Notes: generated by a model from the sequence alone, not told the origin. DNA of 10,320 bases from Actinomycetota bacterium (GCA_013813345.1 JACCRW010000229.1:1-10320), one strand, 5' to 3'; counted from the stretch's first letter, positions 1 through 5,912 are shown. Made by a program: numbers and translations.

Positions 1-1422
1 CTGGAGCACGAGTGCGAGCCGCTCGACGAGGCGGCGTGCCCGCAGCTCGATGTCCTCCGGGTCGGCCAGCTCGTCCTTCAACTCGACGAGCGCCCGGTCC
101 AGCCGCCGGTCCGCGCCGGCAGCGAGCTCGACCTCCGAGAGGAAGGCCGCGACCGACTCGGGCTCGCGCTCGAGCGCGCGCAGCACGTCGAGCGCATTGA
201 CGTTGCCGGCGCCCTCCCAGATCGAGTTCAGCGGGCTCTCGCGGAAGAGCCGTGGCAGCTGCGACTCCTCGACATAGCCGTTTCCGCCCAGGCACTCGAG
301 CGCCTCGGCGACGAGCGGCGGCGTCCGCTTGCAGACCCAGAACTTGGCGACGGCGGTCGCGAGCCGCCGGAAGGCGTGGTCGCCCTCGTCGAAGGCGCGT
401 GCGAGCCGGAGCGCCGTCGCGGTGGCCGCCTCGGATTCGACGCAGAGGTCGGCGAGCACGTTCTCCATCAGCGGCTGCTCGACGAGCAACCGGCCGAAGG
501 CGGTGCGGTGCGCGGCGTGGTGCGTTGCCTCGGCAACGGCGCGACGCATCAGCGCAGTCGAGCCGAGCACACAGTCGAGCCGCGTGTGCACGACCATCTC
601 GATGATCGTCCGGATCCCGCGGCCCTCCTCACCGACGAGCCTGGCCTCTGCGCCCTCCAGCCGGATCTCGGCGGAGGCGTTCGAGCGGTTGCCGAGCTTG
701 TCCTTCAGCCGCTCGATCCGGAAGCCTGGTTGCGGCCGCTCGACGAGGAAGCACGAGACTCCACCCGCCGCCTGCGCGAGCACGAGAAACGCGTCGCACA
801 TCGGCGCGGAGCAGAACCACTTGTGCCCGTCGAGCTCCCACCCCTCGCCGCTGCGGCGAGCAGTCGTCTCGTTCGCGCGGACGTCCGAGCCGCCCTGCCG
901 CTCGGTCATCGCCATCCCGCAGAGTGCGCCATCCGCGTAGCTGAGCGAGATCAGCCGCGGCTCCCACTCGGCAGCGAGTGCAGGCTCCGCGCGCAGCGCC
1001 GGCACCGCGGCATACGTCATCGAGAGCGGGCAGCCGACGCCCGACTCGACCTGGCCGAGCAGGATGAAGCCTGCGGCCCGGGCGACGTGCGCGCCGGGGG
1101 CGGTCTCTCGCCACGGCAGGGCGTGCAGGCCCCATTCGACTCCGAGCCCGAGCAGCCGGTGCCACGCCGGGTGGAACTCGACCTCGTCGATCCGCTCGCC
1201 GTAGCGATCGTGGGTGCGCAGCTGCGGCGGATGCTCGTTCGCGAACCGGCCCCACTCGAGCGGCTCGCCGCCCAGCACCTCTCCCAGCGCGGCGACCCGC
1301 TCCTCGTACGCACCGCCGCCCTCGCGCCGCAGCGCCTCGATGAGCGGCCGGTCCTCGGCGAAGAGGTTGTAGTCCACGAGCGGAGGCGGCTGGTTCGCCG
1401 GTGAGGTGTGGATGCTGGTCAC
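1..1422 (-). CDS. aidB: AidB-like acyl-CoA dehydrogenase (3' end cut off by window edge)
   Basis: This is an FAD-dependent acyl-CoA dehydrogenase of the AidB/isovaleryl-CoA dehydrogenase-like branch, a soluble flavoprotein. In E. coli AidB is tied to the alkylation response; the substrate here is not evident. Translation gives 474 residues without a stop, and AidB proteins are about 540, so roughly 65-70 C-terminal residues lie beyond position 1. Recognisable blocks are MTERQGGSDVRAN (172-184), DGHKWFCSAP just after it, ERLKDKLGNRSNAS, and LFRESPLNSIWEGAGN (392-407). All closely resemble E. coli AidB segments as I remember them. The start is GTG at 1422, because an in-frame stop lies at 1452-1450 and no better start is present; the ribosome site is weak. 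It is divergent from mscL and separated by it from the paa operon, so a role in phenylacetate catabolism is not shown. The family call is firm; the in vivo role is unknown. Confidence 0.9.
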   Translation of the reverse strand, partial: MTSIHTSPANQPPPLVDYNLFAEDRPLIEALRREGGGAYEERVAALGEVLGGEPLEWGRFANEHPPQLRTHDRYGERIDEVEFHPAWHRLLGLGVEWGLHALPWRETAPGAHVARAAGFILLGQVESGVGCPLSMTYAAVPALRAEPALAAEWEPRLISLSYADGALCGMAMTERQGGSDVRANETTARRSGEGWELDGHKWFCSAPMCDAFLVLAQAAGGVSCFLVERPQPGFRIERLKDKLGNRSNASAEIRLEGAEARLVGEEGRGIRTIIEMVVHTRLDCVLGSTALMRRAVAEATHHAAHRTAFGRLLVEQPLMENVLADLCVESEAATATALRLARAFDEGDHAFRRLATAVAKFWVCKRTPPLVAEALECLGGNGYVEESQLPRLFRESPLNSIWEGAGNVNALDVLRALEREPESVAAFLSEVELAAGADRRLDRALVELKDELADPEDIELRARRLVERLALVLQ

Positions 1423-1500
1423 GAGTCCATTGTCGCCGATAGCGGAGCGTCATAGGCTCGATCGCTCTTCGACGCCAACCCTCGCCGTCAGGAGCGTGCC
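1423..1500. promoter_or_regulatory. Divergent intergenic region between aidB-like gene and mscL
   Basis: This 78-bp gap must hold the promoters of two genes transcribed away from each other. The only clear element is the mscL ribosome site AGGAG at 1490-1494, six bases before its GTG. I could not identify convincing -35/-10 pairs or an operator palindrome. Confidence 0.35.
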
Positions 1501-1878
1501 GTGCTACAAGAGTTCAAGCACTTCATCCTTCGGGGCAACATCGTCGAGCTCGCCGTCGCCTTCGTGATCGGCCTCGCGTTCGCCGCAGTCGTCAACTCAT
1601 TGGTCGAGAACCTGGTGCTGCCAATCGTGGCCATGATCGTCGGCAAGCCGGACTTCAGCGATCTCACCTTCACGATCAACGACGCGGTCTTCCGGTACGG
1701 AGCGTTCATCACCGACGCGATCCAGTTCGTCGCGATCGCGGCCGCCGTCTTCTTCTTCGTGGTCAAGCCGATGCAGGCCGTGATGCGGCGGCTGACACAT
1801 CCCGCGGAGGAGGAGGGCATGCCCGACGAAGAGCGCCGCCACCAAGAGCTGCTCGCAGCGTTGCGCGCGAGCCGTTAG
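1501..1878 (+). CDS. mscL: Large-conductance mechanosensitive channel MscL
   Basis: MscL is a homopentameric membrane channel that opens under membrane tension and releases osmolytes during hypo-osmotic shock. The 125-residue product has the usual family length and layout. The N-terminal amphipathic segment is LQEFKHFILRGNIVELAVAF, followed by TM1 (about 15-45, ending LVLPIVAMIVG). A short extracellular loop (about 46-68) with GKPDFSDLTF comes next, then TM2 (about 69-89, ending FFFVVKPMQ). The charged C-terminal helix (about 103-125) corresponds to the cytoplasmic bundle. The start is GTG at 1501, supported by AGGAG at 1490-1494 with a 6-nt spacer. It is monocistronic: divergent from the aidB-like gene and closed by the hairpin at 1892-1925. 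Nothing unusual is seen in the protein. Confidence 0.96.
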   Translation: MLQEFKHFILRGNIVELAVAFVIGLAFAAVVNSLVENLVLPIVAMIVGKPDFSDLTFTINDAVFRYGAFITDAIQFVAIAAAVFFFVVKPMQAVMRRLTHPAEEEGMPDEERRHQELLAALRASR

Positions 1879-1891
1879 GGCTCCCGAAGAT

Positions 1892-1925
1892 CGGTGGAGA
1901 CCCTGGCCGCGCAGGGTCTCCACCG
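1892..1925. terminator. Perfect 14-bp stem-loop, probable bidirectional terminator
   Basis: Arm CGGTGGAGACCCTG (1892-1905) pairs perfectly with CAGGGTCTCCACCG (1912-1925) around a 6-nt loop GCCGCG. It lies 13 bp after the mscL stop and 19 bp after the paaD stop on the other strand, exactly where two convergent units need termination. No T-tract follows on either strand, as is common for terminator-like hairpins in high-GC actinobacteria. Confidence 0.8.
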
Positions 1926-1944
1926 TGCCTCGCTGTCGGTACTA

Positions 1945-2430
1945 CTAGATCGTCTTGAACTGCTCGAACGGCTGGCGGCAGCTCTCGCAGTAGCGGACCG
2001 AGCGGCATGGGGTGGGGCCGAAGATGTTGTCGAGCCGCGTTTCGGTCGAACCGCAGTAGGGGCAGCGGAACGCCTTCGACTGGAGCTGAACGAGCGTCGT
2101 TGGGCCGGCCGCGCGTGGGGTGGGCGGGCCGAAGCCGGCGACGCGGAGCTTCTCGCGGCCCTCCGCCGTGATCCGGTCGGTCGACCAGGAGTCGTCGAGG
2201 ATGACGTCGACGTGCGGCTCCGCGCCGAGGGCCGTAATCGCCCCCTCCATCTGGAGCTTCATCGCCTCGAGCGCGGGGCAACCCATGAAGGTAGGCGTGA
2301 ACTCGACGCGCACCCGGTCACCCTCGATCTCGACGCTCTTGACGACGCCGAGGTCGACGAGCGAGATCACCGGGATCTCGGGATCGGGAATCTCGGCGAG
2401 CGCTTCCCAGACAGCTTCGACTGTCACCAT
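1945..2430 (-). CDS. paaD: PaaD, Fe-S/metal assembly factor of the phenylacetyl-CoA epoxidase
   Basis: PaaD is needed for maturation of the phenylacetyl-CoA epoxygenase system; the family is thought to act in Fe-S or metal insertion, not catalysis. The product has 161 residues. The N-terminal half (about 1-100) is a MIP18/DUF59-type domain with EIPDPEIPVISLVDLG (13-28) and TPTFMGCPALEAMK (45-58), including the conserved Cys51. The C-terminal part is a four-cysteine ribbon, C123-P-Y-C126 and C142...C148-E-S-C151, as in full-length PaaD and absent from short DUF59 proteins. ATG at 2430 overlaps the paaC stop by 7 nt (ATGGTGA), so translational coupling is likely; GTG at 2427 is an alternative start. 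It is the last gene of the operon and is followed by the hairpin at 1892-1925. Confidence 0.94.
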   Translation of the reverse strand: MVTVEAVWEALAEIPDPEIPVISLVDLGVVKSVEIEGDRVRVEFTPTFMGCPALEAMKLQMEGAITALGAEPHVDVILDDSWSTDRITAEGREKLRVAGFGPPTPRAAGPTTLVQLQSKAFRCPYCGSTETRLDNIFGPTPCRSVRYCESCRQPFEQFKTI

Positions 2431-3098
2431 TGCGCGCCCACCGGGGCCGAGCGGCGCACGATCGTCATCTCGTCGAGCAGCTCGGCGAGCTCCGGCTCGT
2501 GCCGGTCGCGGGGGATCGCCTCGACCTCGGGCAGCCCGAACGGGAGTCGCTCGCGCACGCGGGCGGCGAAGGTCTCGCGCAGCTCGCCCTCGAGGACGCC
2601 GAGCGCGTACGGCCAGAGCTCGAGCAGCGCTTCCTCCAAGCGCGTTCTGCCCTCGGGGGCGGCGAGCAGCCGCTCGATCCACATCTCCGCGTGCAGGCGG
2701 TGATAGGTCTCCTCGCGCTCGATCTTCCCGGCGAGCCCGGCCACCTCGACGTCGTCCGAGTCTTTCAGCGCCTCGATCCGGACCGCGTCGGCCGTCTCGT
2801 AGAGCCAGTGCCGCGCGATCGTGCGCGCCCACTCGAGCCGTCGCAGTTGCACGAGCGGCGCGCACCGGTACTCCGCGATGGGCCGATCGAAGGCGAGCGC
2901 ATCGGCATCGGTGCCGAGGTCGCGCGCGGCGAGCTCGTAGAGCGCCCGGGCATGCCCGATCTCGTTCTGGGCGATCGAGGAGAAGGCGACGTCCTCCTCG
3001 AGGAAGGGCGCGATCCCCGTCCACTCCGAGTCGCGCCAACCGAGGATCAGCTCGTCGTCAGCTAGCTCGAGCAAGAGGTCGGCGCGCGGGCGCGTCAC
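2424..3098 (-). CDS. paaC: PaaC, phenylacetyl-CoA 1,2-epoxidase structural subunit with apparently intact diiron ligands
   Basis: PaaC is a ferritin-like four-helix subunit that pairs with PaaA in the multicomponent oxygenase that epoxidises the ring of phenylacetyl-CoA. In the E. coli enzyme PaaC is structural and lacks metal ligands. The 224-residue product contains LADDELILGWRDSEWTG (12-28), EEDVAFSSIAQNEIGHARAL (34-53) and KIEREETYHRLHAE (125-138). Two ExxH motifs are present (E46-H49 and E130-H133), together with E16 and E101 at diiron-like spacing, unlike E. coli PaaC. I chose GTG 3098 because homology to PaaC begins right after it and the GTG overlaps the stop of the upstream small ORF (GTGA). 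It has no Shine-Dalgarno of its own, which points to coupling. An ATG at 3272 would add 58 residues that do not look like PaaC. Confidence 0.9.
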   Translation of the reverse strand: MTRPRADLLLELADDELILGWRDSEWTGIAPFLEEDVAFSSIAQNEIGHARALYELAARDLGTDADALAFDRPIAEYRCAPLVQLRRLEWARTIARHWLYETADAVRIEALKDSDDVEVAGLAGKIEREETYHRLHAEMWIERLLAAPEGRTRLEEALLELWPYALGVLEGELRETFAARVRERLPFGLPEVEAIPRDRHEPELAELLDEMTIVRRSAPVGAQW

Positions 3099-3211
3099 GA
3101 AGCGAGCTTGTGTTGGAACAACACAAACTTCTCGAGGACGCGGCGATTCGGCTGCCCGCCTGGACTCGAGGGGACGTACCGACGCTTGTGTTGTTCCAAC
3201 ACAACGTCCAT
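3095..3211 (-). CDS. Possible 38-residue small protein tiling the paaB-paaC gap
   Basis: I do not recognise this product. ATG 3211 overlaps the paaB stop (TGATG), and its TGA overlaps the paaC GTG (GTGA), so the ORF fills the gap exactly. GAGGG at 3222-3218 lies 6 nt before the ATG, a good ribosome site, whereas paaC has none of its own. The peptide is basic: it begins MDVVLEQHKRRYVPSS and ends RRVLEKFVLFQHKLAS. It has no membrane segment, cysteines or signal peptide. The two similar words VLEQHK and VLFQHK are encoded by the two 19-bp palindromes in the same frame. It could be a real small protein, a leader that only passes ribosomes to paaC, or a chance reading frame over a regulatory or repeat element. 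The length is too short for coding statistics to decide. Confidence 0.4.
   Translation of the reverse strand: MDVVLEQHKRRYVPSSPGGQPNRRVLEKFVLFQHKLAS
3108..3126. repeat. 19-bp palindrome, copy 1 (paaC-proximal)
   Basis: The site is TTGTGTTGGAACAACACAA: 8-bp arms TTGTGTTG/CAACACAA around the centre GAA. It is the exact reverse complement of the copy at 3186-3204. It is clearly more AT-rich than the surrounding DNA. It may be an operator, or in the mRNA an 8-bp hairpin that can alternatively pair with the second copy. Confidence 0.75.
3186..3204. repeat. 19-bp palindrome, copy 2 (paaB-proximal)
   Basis: The site is TTGTGTTGTTCCAACACAA: the same 8-bp arms around the centre TTC, 78 bp centre to centre from copy 1. 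Read in the same direction, both copies are preceded by GC (10 matching bases including the left arm). This fits two placements of one binding site better than the ends of an insertion, but the function is unknown. Confidence 0.75.
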
Positions 3212-3510
3212 CACGGTCCCTCGCCGTCGCTTGAGGAGGTCGCGGCGCCCGCTCGCTCACGCGCGATCGCAAGTCGCGCCTTGATCGAGTAGCCGTCCAC
3301 GCGGCGGTACTTGAGGTCGAACTCGTCCGGAAACTCGTCGATCTCCAGAATCTCGTCGCGCGGCACGACCCAGAGCGCGACCGACTCCTGCCGGCGCGCG
3401 TAGAACTCGCGCGCGTAGGCGTCCGCGAAGGGCCGGTCGGGCGCGTGGAACGAGCCGCCGTGGACGAACGGCTGGCCCTTTCGCTCCTGTCTGAAGACCT
3501 CGTAGATCAA
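3211..3510 (-). CDS. paaB: PaaB, phenylacetyl-CoA 1,2-epoxidase subunit B
   Basis: PaaB is a small subunit of the phenylacetyl-CoA epoxidase complex, thought to bridge or organise the PaaA-PaaC heterodimers; it has no metal site. The 99-residue product is close to the E. coli length (95). It shows the family pattern IYEVFRQERKGQPFVHGGSF (2-21), HAPD (22-25), and ARRQESVALWVVPRDEI (38-54). The start is TTG at 3510, overlapping the paaA stop (TTGA). This is the only start that fits the usual PaaB N-terminus, and GAGG lies just upstream. The C-terminal tail (about 88-99, Ala/Ser/Gly/Glu-rich) is low in complexity and probably flexible. The stop overlaps the ATG of the small ORF. Confidence 0.93.
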   Translation of the reverse strand: MIYEVFRQERKGQPFVHGGSFHAPDRPFADAYAREFYARRQESVALWVVPRDEILEIDEFPDEFDLKYRRVDGYSIKARLAIARERAGAATSSSDGEGP

Positions 3511-4409
3511 GCGGCCTCGGGCAGCATCGCCTTTGAGACCCAGTCCACCTCGGCGCGCGAGAGCCGCCGGAACGCGAGCCGCTCCTGCGAGGCGGGGCCG
3601 TGGCCGGTGACGACGGCGGTCAGCTTCTCCCAGTCCGGCTCGGTGTACTCCCAGACGCCCTCGTCGTTTCGGCGCAGCTTCGGGTCGGGCAGCTCGAGGC
3701 CGAGCTCGCGGATCTGCGGCACGTAGCCGTCGAGGAACTGCTGGCGCGCGTCCTCGTTGCCCTGGCTCTTGATCCGCCAGTGCACCATCGGATCCTCCTC
3801 TGCGGCGATCGGCGTCCCGTGGAAGTGCATCAGCGGCTCCCACCAGCGCGTCACCGCCTCCTGCACGAGCTCGAACTGCTCCGGCGTGCCGGTGACCATC
3901 GCGAGCACGGTGTCGCGGCCGTGGAGGATGTGGAACGACTCCTCCCAGCAGACCTTCTTCATCACGCGCGCGTAGGGCGCGTACGAGCACTTGAGGAGCG
4001 CCTTCTGGCTGATGATCGCGGCCGCGTCGACGAGCCACGCGATCACGCCGACGTCGCCCCAGCTCTTCGTCGGATAGTGGAAGACGTTGTGGAACTTCGA
4101 CTTGCCCGAGATCAGGTCGTCGAGGCACTGGGCCCGCGGCTTCCCGAGATCCTCGACCACGCGGTAGATGAGCTGGCAATGGCCGACCTCGTCCTGGATC
4201 TTCGCCGTCAGCGCAAGCTTCCGCTGCAGCGTCGGCGCGCGGAGGATCCAGTCGCGCTCGGGGAGGACGCCCATCAGCTCGGAGTTGCCGTGCATCTCGA
4301 TGAACTTGATCAGCCGCTTCCGGTACTCGTCCGGCAACCAATCGTCCGTCTCGACCTGCCCTCCGGCCTGGACGAACTCGAGGAACTCGGCGGTGCGCGC
4401 GTCGGACAT
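3507..4409 (-). CDS. paaA: PaaA, catalytic diiron subunit of phenylacetyl-CoA 1,2-epoxidase
   Basis: PaaA carries the diiron centre that inserts oxygen into the aromatic ring of phenylacetyl-CoA, giving the ring-1,2-epoxide, with electrons from a PaaE-type reductase. The 300-residue product (E. coli 309) keeps the expected ligands: E44 in GNSELMG, E74 and H77 in KIQDEVGHCQLIY, D128 in WLVDAAA, and E157 and H160 in CWEESFHILHGRD. Other family blocks are SGKSKFHNVFHYPTKSWGDV (101-120) and HGTPIAAEEDPMVHWRIKSQ after residue 190. ATG 4409 is preceded by AGGGAGG at 4420-4414 with a 4-nt spacer. It is the first gene of the operon, divergent from the TetR gene, with the operator-like palindrome 14-27 bp upstream of its start. 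Codon use matches its neighbours. Confidence 0.97.
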   Translation of the reverse strand: MSDARTAEFLEFVQAGGQVETDDWLPDEYRKRLIKFIEMHGNSELMGVLPERDWILRAPTLQRKLALTAKIQDEVGHCQLIYRVVEDLGKPRAQCLDDLISGKSKFHNVFHYPTKSWGDVGVIAWLVDAAAIISQKALLKCSYAPYARVMKKVCWEESFHILHGRDTVLAMVTGTPEQFELVQEAVTRWWEPLMHFHGTPIAAEEDPMVHWRIKSQGNEDARQQFLDGYVPQIRELGLELPDPKLRRNDEGVWEYTEPDWEKLTAVVTGHGPASQERLAFRRLSRAEVDWVSKAMLPEAA

Positions 4410-4422
4410 TCGGCCTCCCTAC

Positions 4423-4436
4423 CTAACGGTCGTTAG
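4423..4436. promoter_or_regulatory. PaaR-type operator palindrome
   Basis: CTAACGGTCGTTAG consists of 6-bp perfect arms around GT. It fits CNAACGNNCGTTNG, the operator form I recall for Thermus thermophilus PaaR, a TetR repressor released by phenylacetyl-CoA. It lies between paaA and the divergent TetR gene, overlapping the likely transcription start of paaA. On the minus strand TACACT (4447-4442) is a weak -10 candidate just upstream of it. Binding by this regulator is inferred. Confidence 0.75.
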
Positions 4437-4437
4437 C

Positions 4438-5034
4438 ATTGAGTGTATCGCCACTCGCCCGCCCACCGCACGAGGCCTGGAGCTGACCCGCCAGGCCGCC
4501 CGGCTCTTCGCCCAGAAGGGCTATCACGGCACCTCGATGGGCGAGCTCGCCGCCGCGATGGGCGTGCAGAAGGGCTCGCTCTATTCGCTGACCGCCTCGA
4601 AGCAGGAGCTTCTTTACGAGGCGCTGCGCGAGGGGGCCACAGCCTTCCACGCGGGGCTCGACGGGATCCCGGAAGAGCTACCCGCCGGCGAGAAGATCCG
4701 CCTGGCGCTGCGGGCGCACCTGCGCGTCGTCGCCGAGCAGCTCGATGTCGCCACGGTCTTCATCCGCGAGTGGCGCTACCTCGAGGGCGAGCGGCGGGAC
4801 GAGTTCGTCGCAGAGCGGCGCCGCTACGAGGAACGGTTGCGCGCGCTCTTCCGTGAGGGGCGCGACCGGGGCGAGCTGCGCTCCGACCTCGACGAGGGCG
4901 CGGCGGCGCTCCTCGCGCTCTCGGCCGCGAACTGGGCCTACACGTGGCTCGATCCCGGCCGCGACACGGACGAGCTCGCCGACCGCTTCACCGCGATCCT
5001 CGTCGACGGGATCCGCGGGTACGCGACTCGGTGA
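4438..5034 (+). CDS. paaR: TetR-family regulator, probable PaaR repressor of the paa operon (start uncertain)
   Basis: A one-component repressor is expected: an N-terminal DNA-binding helix-turn-helix and an all-helical ligand domain, with phenylacetyl-CoA the likely effector by analogy with Thermus PaaR. From 4438 the product has about 198 residues, normal for TetR. The HTH region is RLFAQKGYHGTSMGELAAAM (22-41), followed by GVQKGSLYSLTASKQELLYE (42-61). The start is a problem: there is no in-frame ATG, GTG or TTG between the operator and the conserved region. The coordinate given is an ATT codon that merely fits the expected length. GTG 4443 is out of frame, so a one-base indel (real or sequencing error) near 4446-4475 would explain this better. 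The stop overlaps the next GTG (GTGA). Confidence 0.85.
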   Translation: MECIATRPPTARGLELTRQAARLFAQKGYHGTSMGELAAAMGVQKGSLYSLTASKQELLYEALREGATAFHAGLDGIPEELPAGEKIRLALRAHLRVVAEQLDVATVFIREWRYLEGERRDEFVAERRRYEERLRALFREGRDRGELRSDLDEGAAALLALSAANWAYTWLDPGRDTDELADRFTAILVDGIRGYATR

Positions 5035-5813
5035 CGGACGCGCATTCCCGTCACTCCCGCGCCCGACTCGCGGCGCTCCTCGCGTCCGGGCTCGGGCTGC
5101 CTCTCGCGGCGCTCGTGCTCGCGCTCCTTCTGACCGGCGGCGGGGAGGACGCGCAGGCATGTGCCGAGGAGCGCCTCTCGTCGGCGCCCGCAGAGGCCAT
5201 GGTCGACGCGACGGGCCCCGATCCACTTCCCTGGCGGCTCTACGCACAGCCGGTTCAGGAGGCTCGGCTGCGCCACAACCACCTGCACGGCGGCGTCGTC
5301 GTCCAGTACGGGAACCGGCTCCCTGCCGGAGAGATCGCGCGGCTGGCGGACTGGTACGCAGACGACCCGGTTGGAATCGTCGTGGCGCCGCGGCCAGAGC
5401 TCGGCGACAGGATCCGCGCGACGGCGTGGGCGGGTCGCCTCGACTGCGATCGCTTCGACGAGCAGGCGTTCGCGGACTTCCGCGCCGCGCACCGCTACAA
5501 GGGACCGGAGCGGATCCCGTCGACCGAGCTCCGGCCGATCGCGGCGGCCACGATCGCGCCGCAACCTGTGCGCGGCCGGACGACGATCGCGTTCGAGCTT
5601 CCGGCGGCGAGCGGCGTCGAGGTCGAGATCCGCGCCCGCTCCGGGACCGTCGTTCGCCAGCTCGGGTCATTCACGGGAAGGGCCGGTCGAAGAATCACGC
5701 TCGCCTGGGACGGCCGTGACGGACGCGGCCGCGCTCTCGCGCCGGGGCGCTACGAGGTCGTCCTGCGCGTGGCCGGAGTGGCCGCGAGCTCCACCCGCTT
5801 TCGGGTGGGCTGA
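5031..5813 (+). CDS. Membrane-anchored or exported DUF3105 protein with a FlgD/Ig-like C-terminal domain
   Basis: The function is unknown. The 260-residue product has a hydrophobic stretch at about 17-35 (LASGLGLPLAALVLALLLTG), giving a signal anchor or signal peptide, and then a DUF3105 region (about 60-160). The latter shows the hallmark RHNHLHGGVVVQYG (81-94), VGIVVAPRPELGD (114-126) and TAWAGRLDCDRFDE (131-144). The usual PPTSGPH motif before it is reduced to ATGPDPLPW. The C-terminus (about 183-256) resembles a FlgD/Ig-like fold: RARSGTVVRQLG (201-212), LAWDGRDGRGRALAPGRYEV (224-243). GTG 5031 overlaps the TetR stop by 4 nt, so it is probably co-transcribed and coupled to the regulator, which is not an obvious functional pairing. 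Confidence 0.8.
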   Translation: MTDAHSRHSRARLAALLASGLGLPLAALVLALLLTGGGEDAQACAEERLSSAPAEAMVDATGPDPLPWRLYAQPVQEARLRHNHLHGGVVVQYGNRLPAGEIARLADWYADDPVGIVVAPRPELGDRIRATAWAGRLDCDRFDEQAFADFRAAHRYKGPERIPSTELRPIAAATIAPQPVRGRTTIAFELPAASGVEVEIRARSGTVVRQLGSFTGRAGRRITLAWDGRDGRGRALAPGRYEVVLRVAGVAASSTRFRVG

Positions 5814-5912
5814 ACGAGTTCCGGAGGTTTCAAGTGCGATTCCCGCGAGCAGGAATGGCAGCGGCGGCAGGCGCCGGCCTTCGAAAACTTCGAGTTCAGG
5901 AGATGTCGTCCG

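Noticed and set aside
376..1404. 342-codon plus-strand frame opposite the acyl-CoA dehydrogenase
   Set aside because: The opposite strand encodes unmistakable AidB motifs; this frame shows only low-complexity Arg/Ala/Glu/Leu-rich composition.
3108..3204. Rex (redox repressor) operators
   Set aside because: The TTGTG...CACAA ends recall Rex sites, but the internal AA/TT pattern and total length (19 bp, TTG/CAA inner arms) do not fit the Rex consensus.
3108..3204. Small transposable element (MITE) with 19-bp terminal inverted repeats
   Set aside because: No target-site duplication is seen outside the arms, each arm is itself a palindrome, and the reading frames on both sides join by precise overlaps. 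Not excluded, but less likely than a regulatory pair.
3099..3272. Longer PaaC starting at ATG 3272
   Set aside because: The extra 58 residues are Arg/Ser/Pro-rich, overlap the paaB end and bear no likeness to PaaC, whose family N-terminus starts right at GTG 3098.
5880..5894. TCGAA-AAC-TTCGA palindrome upstream of the M36 gene as an operator
   Set aside because: Arms are only 5 bp and the site lies a few bases before the ribosome site; chance is sufficient.
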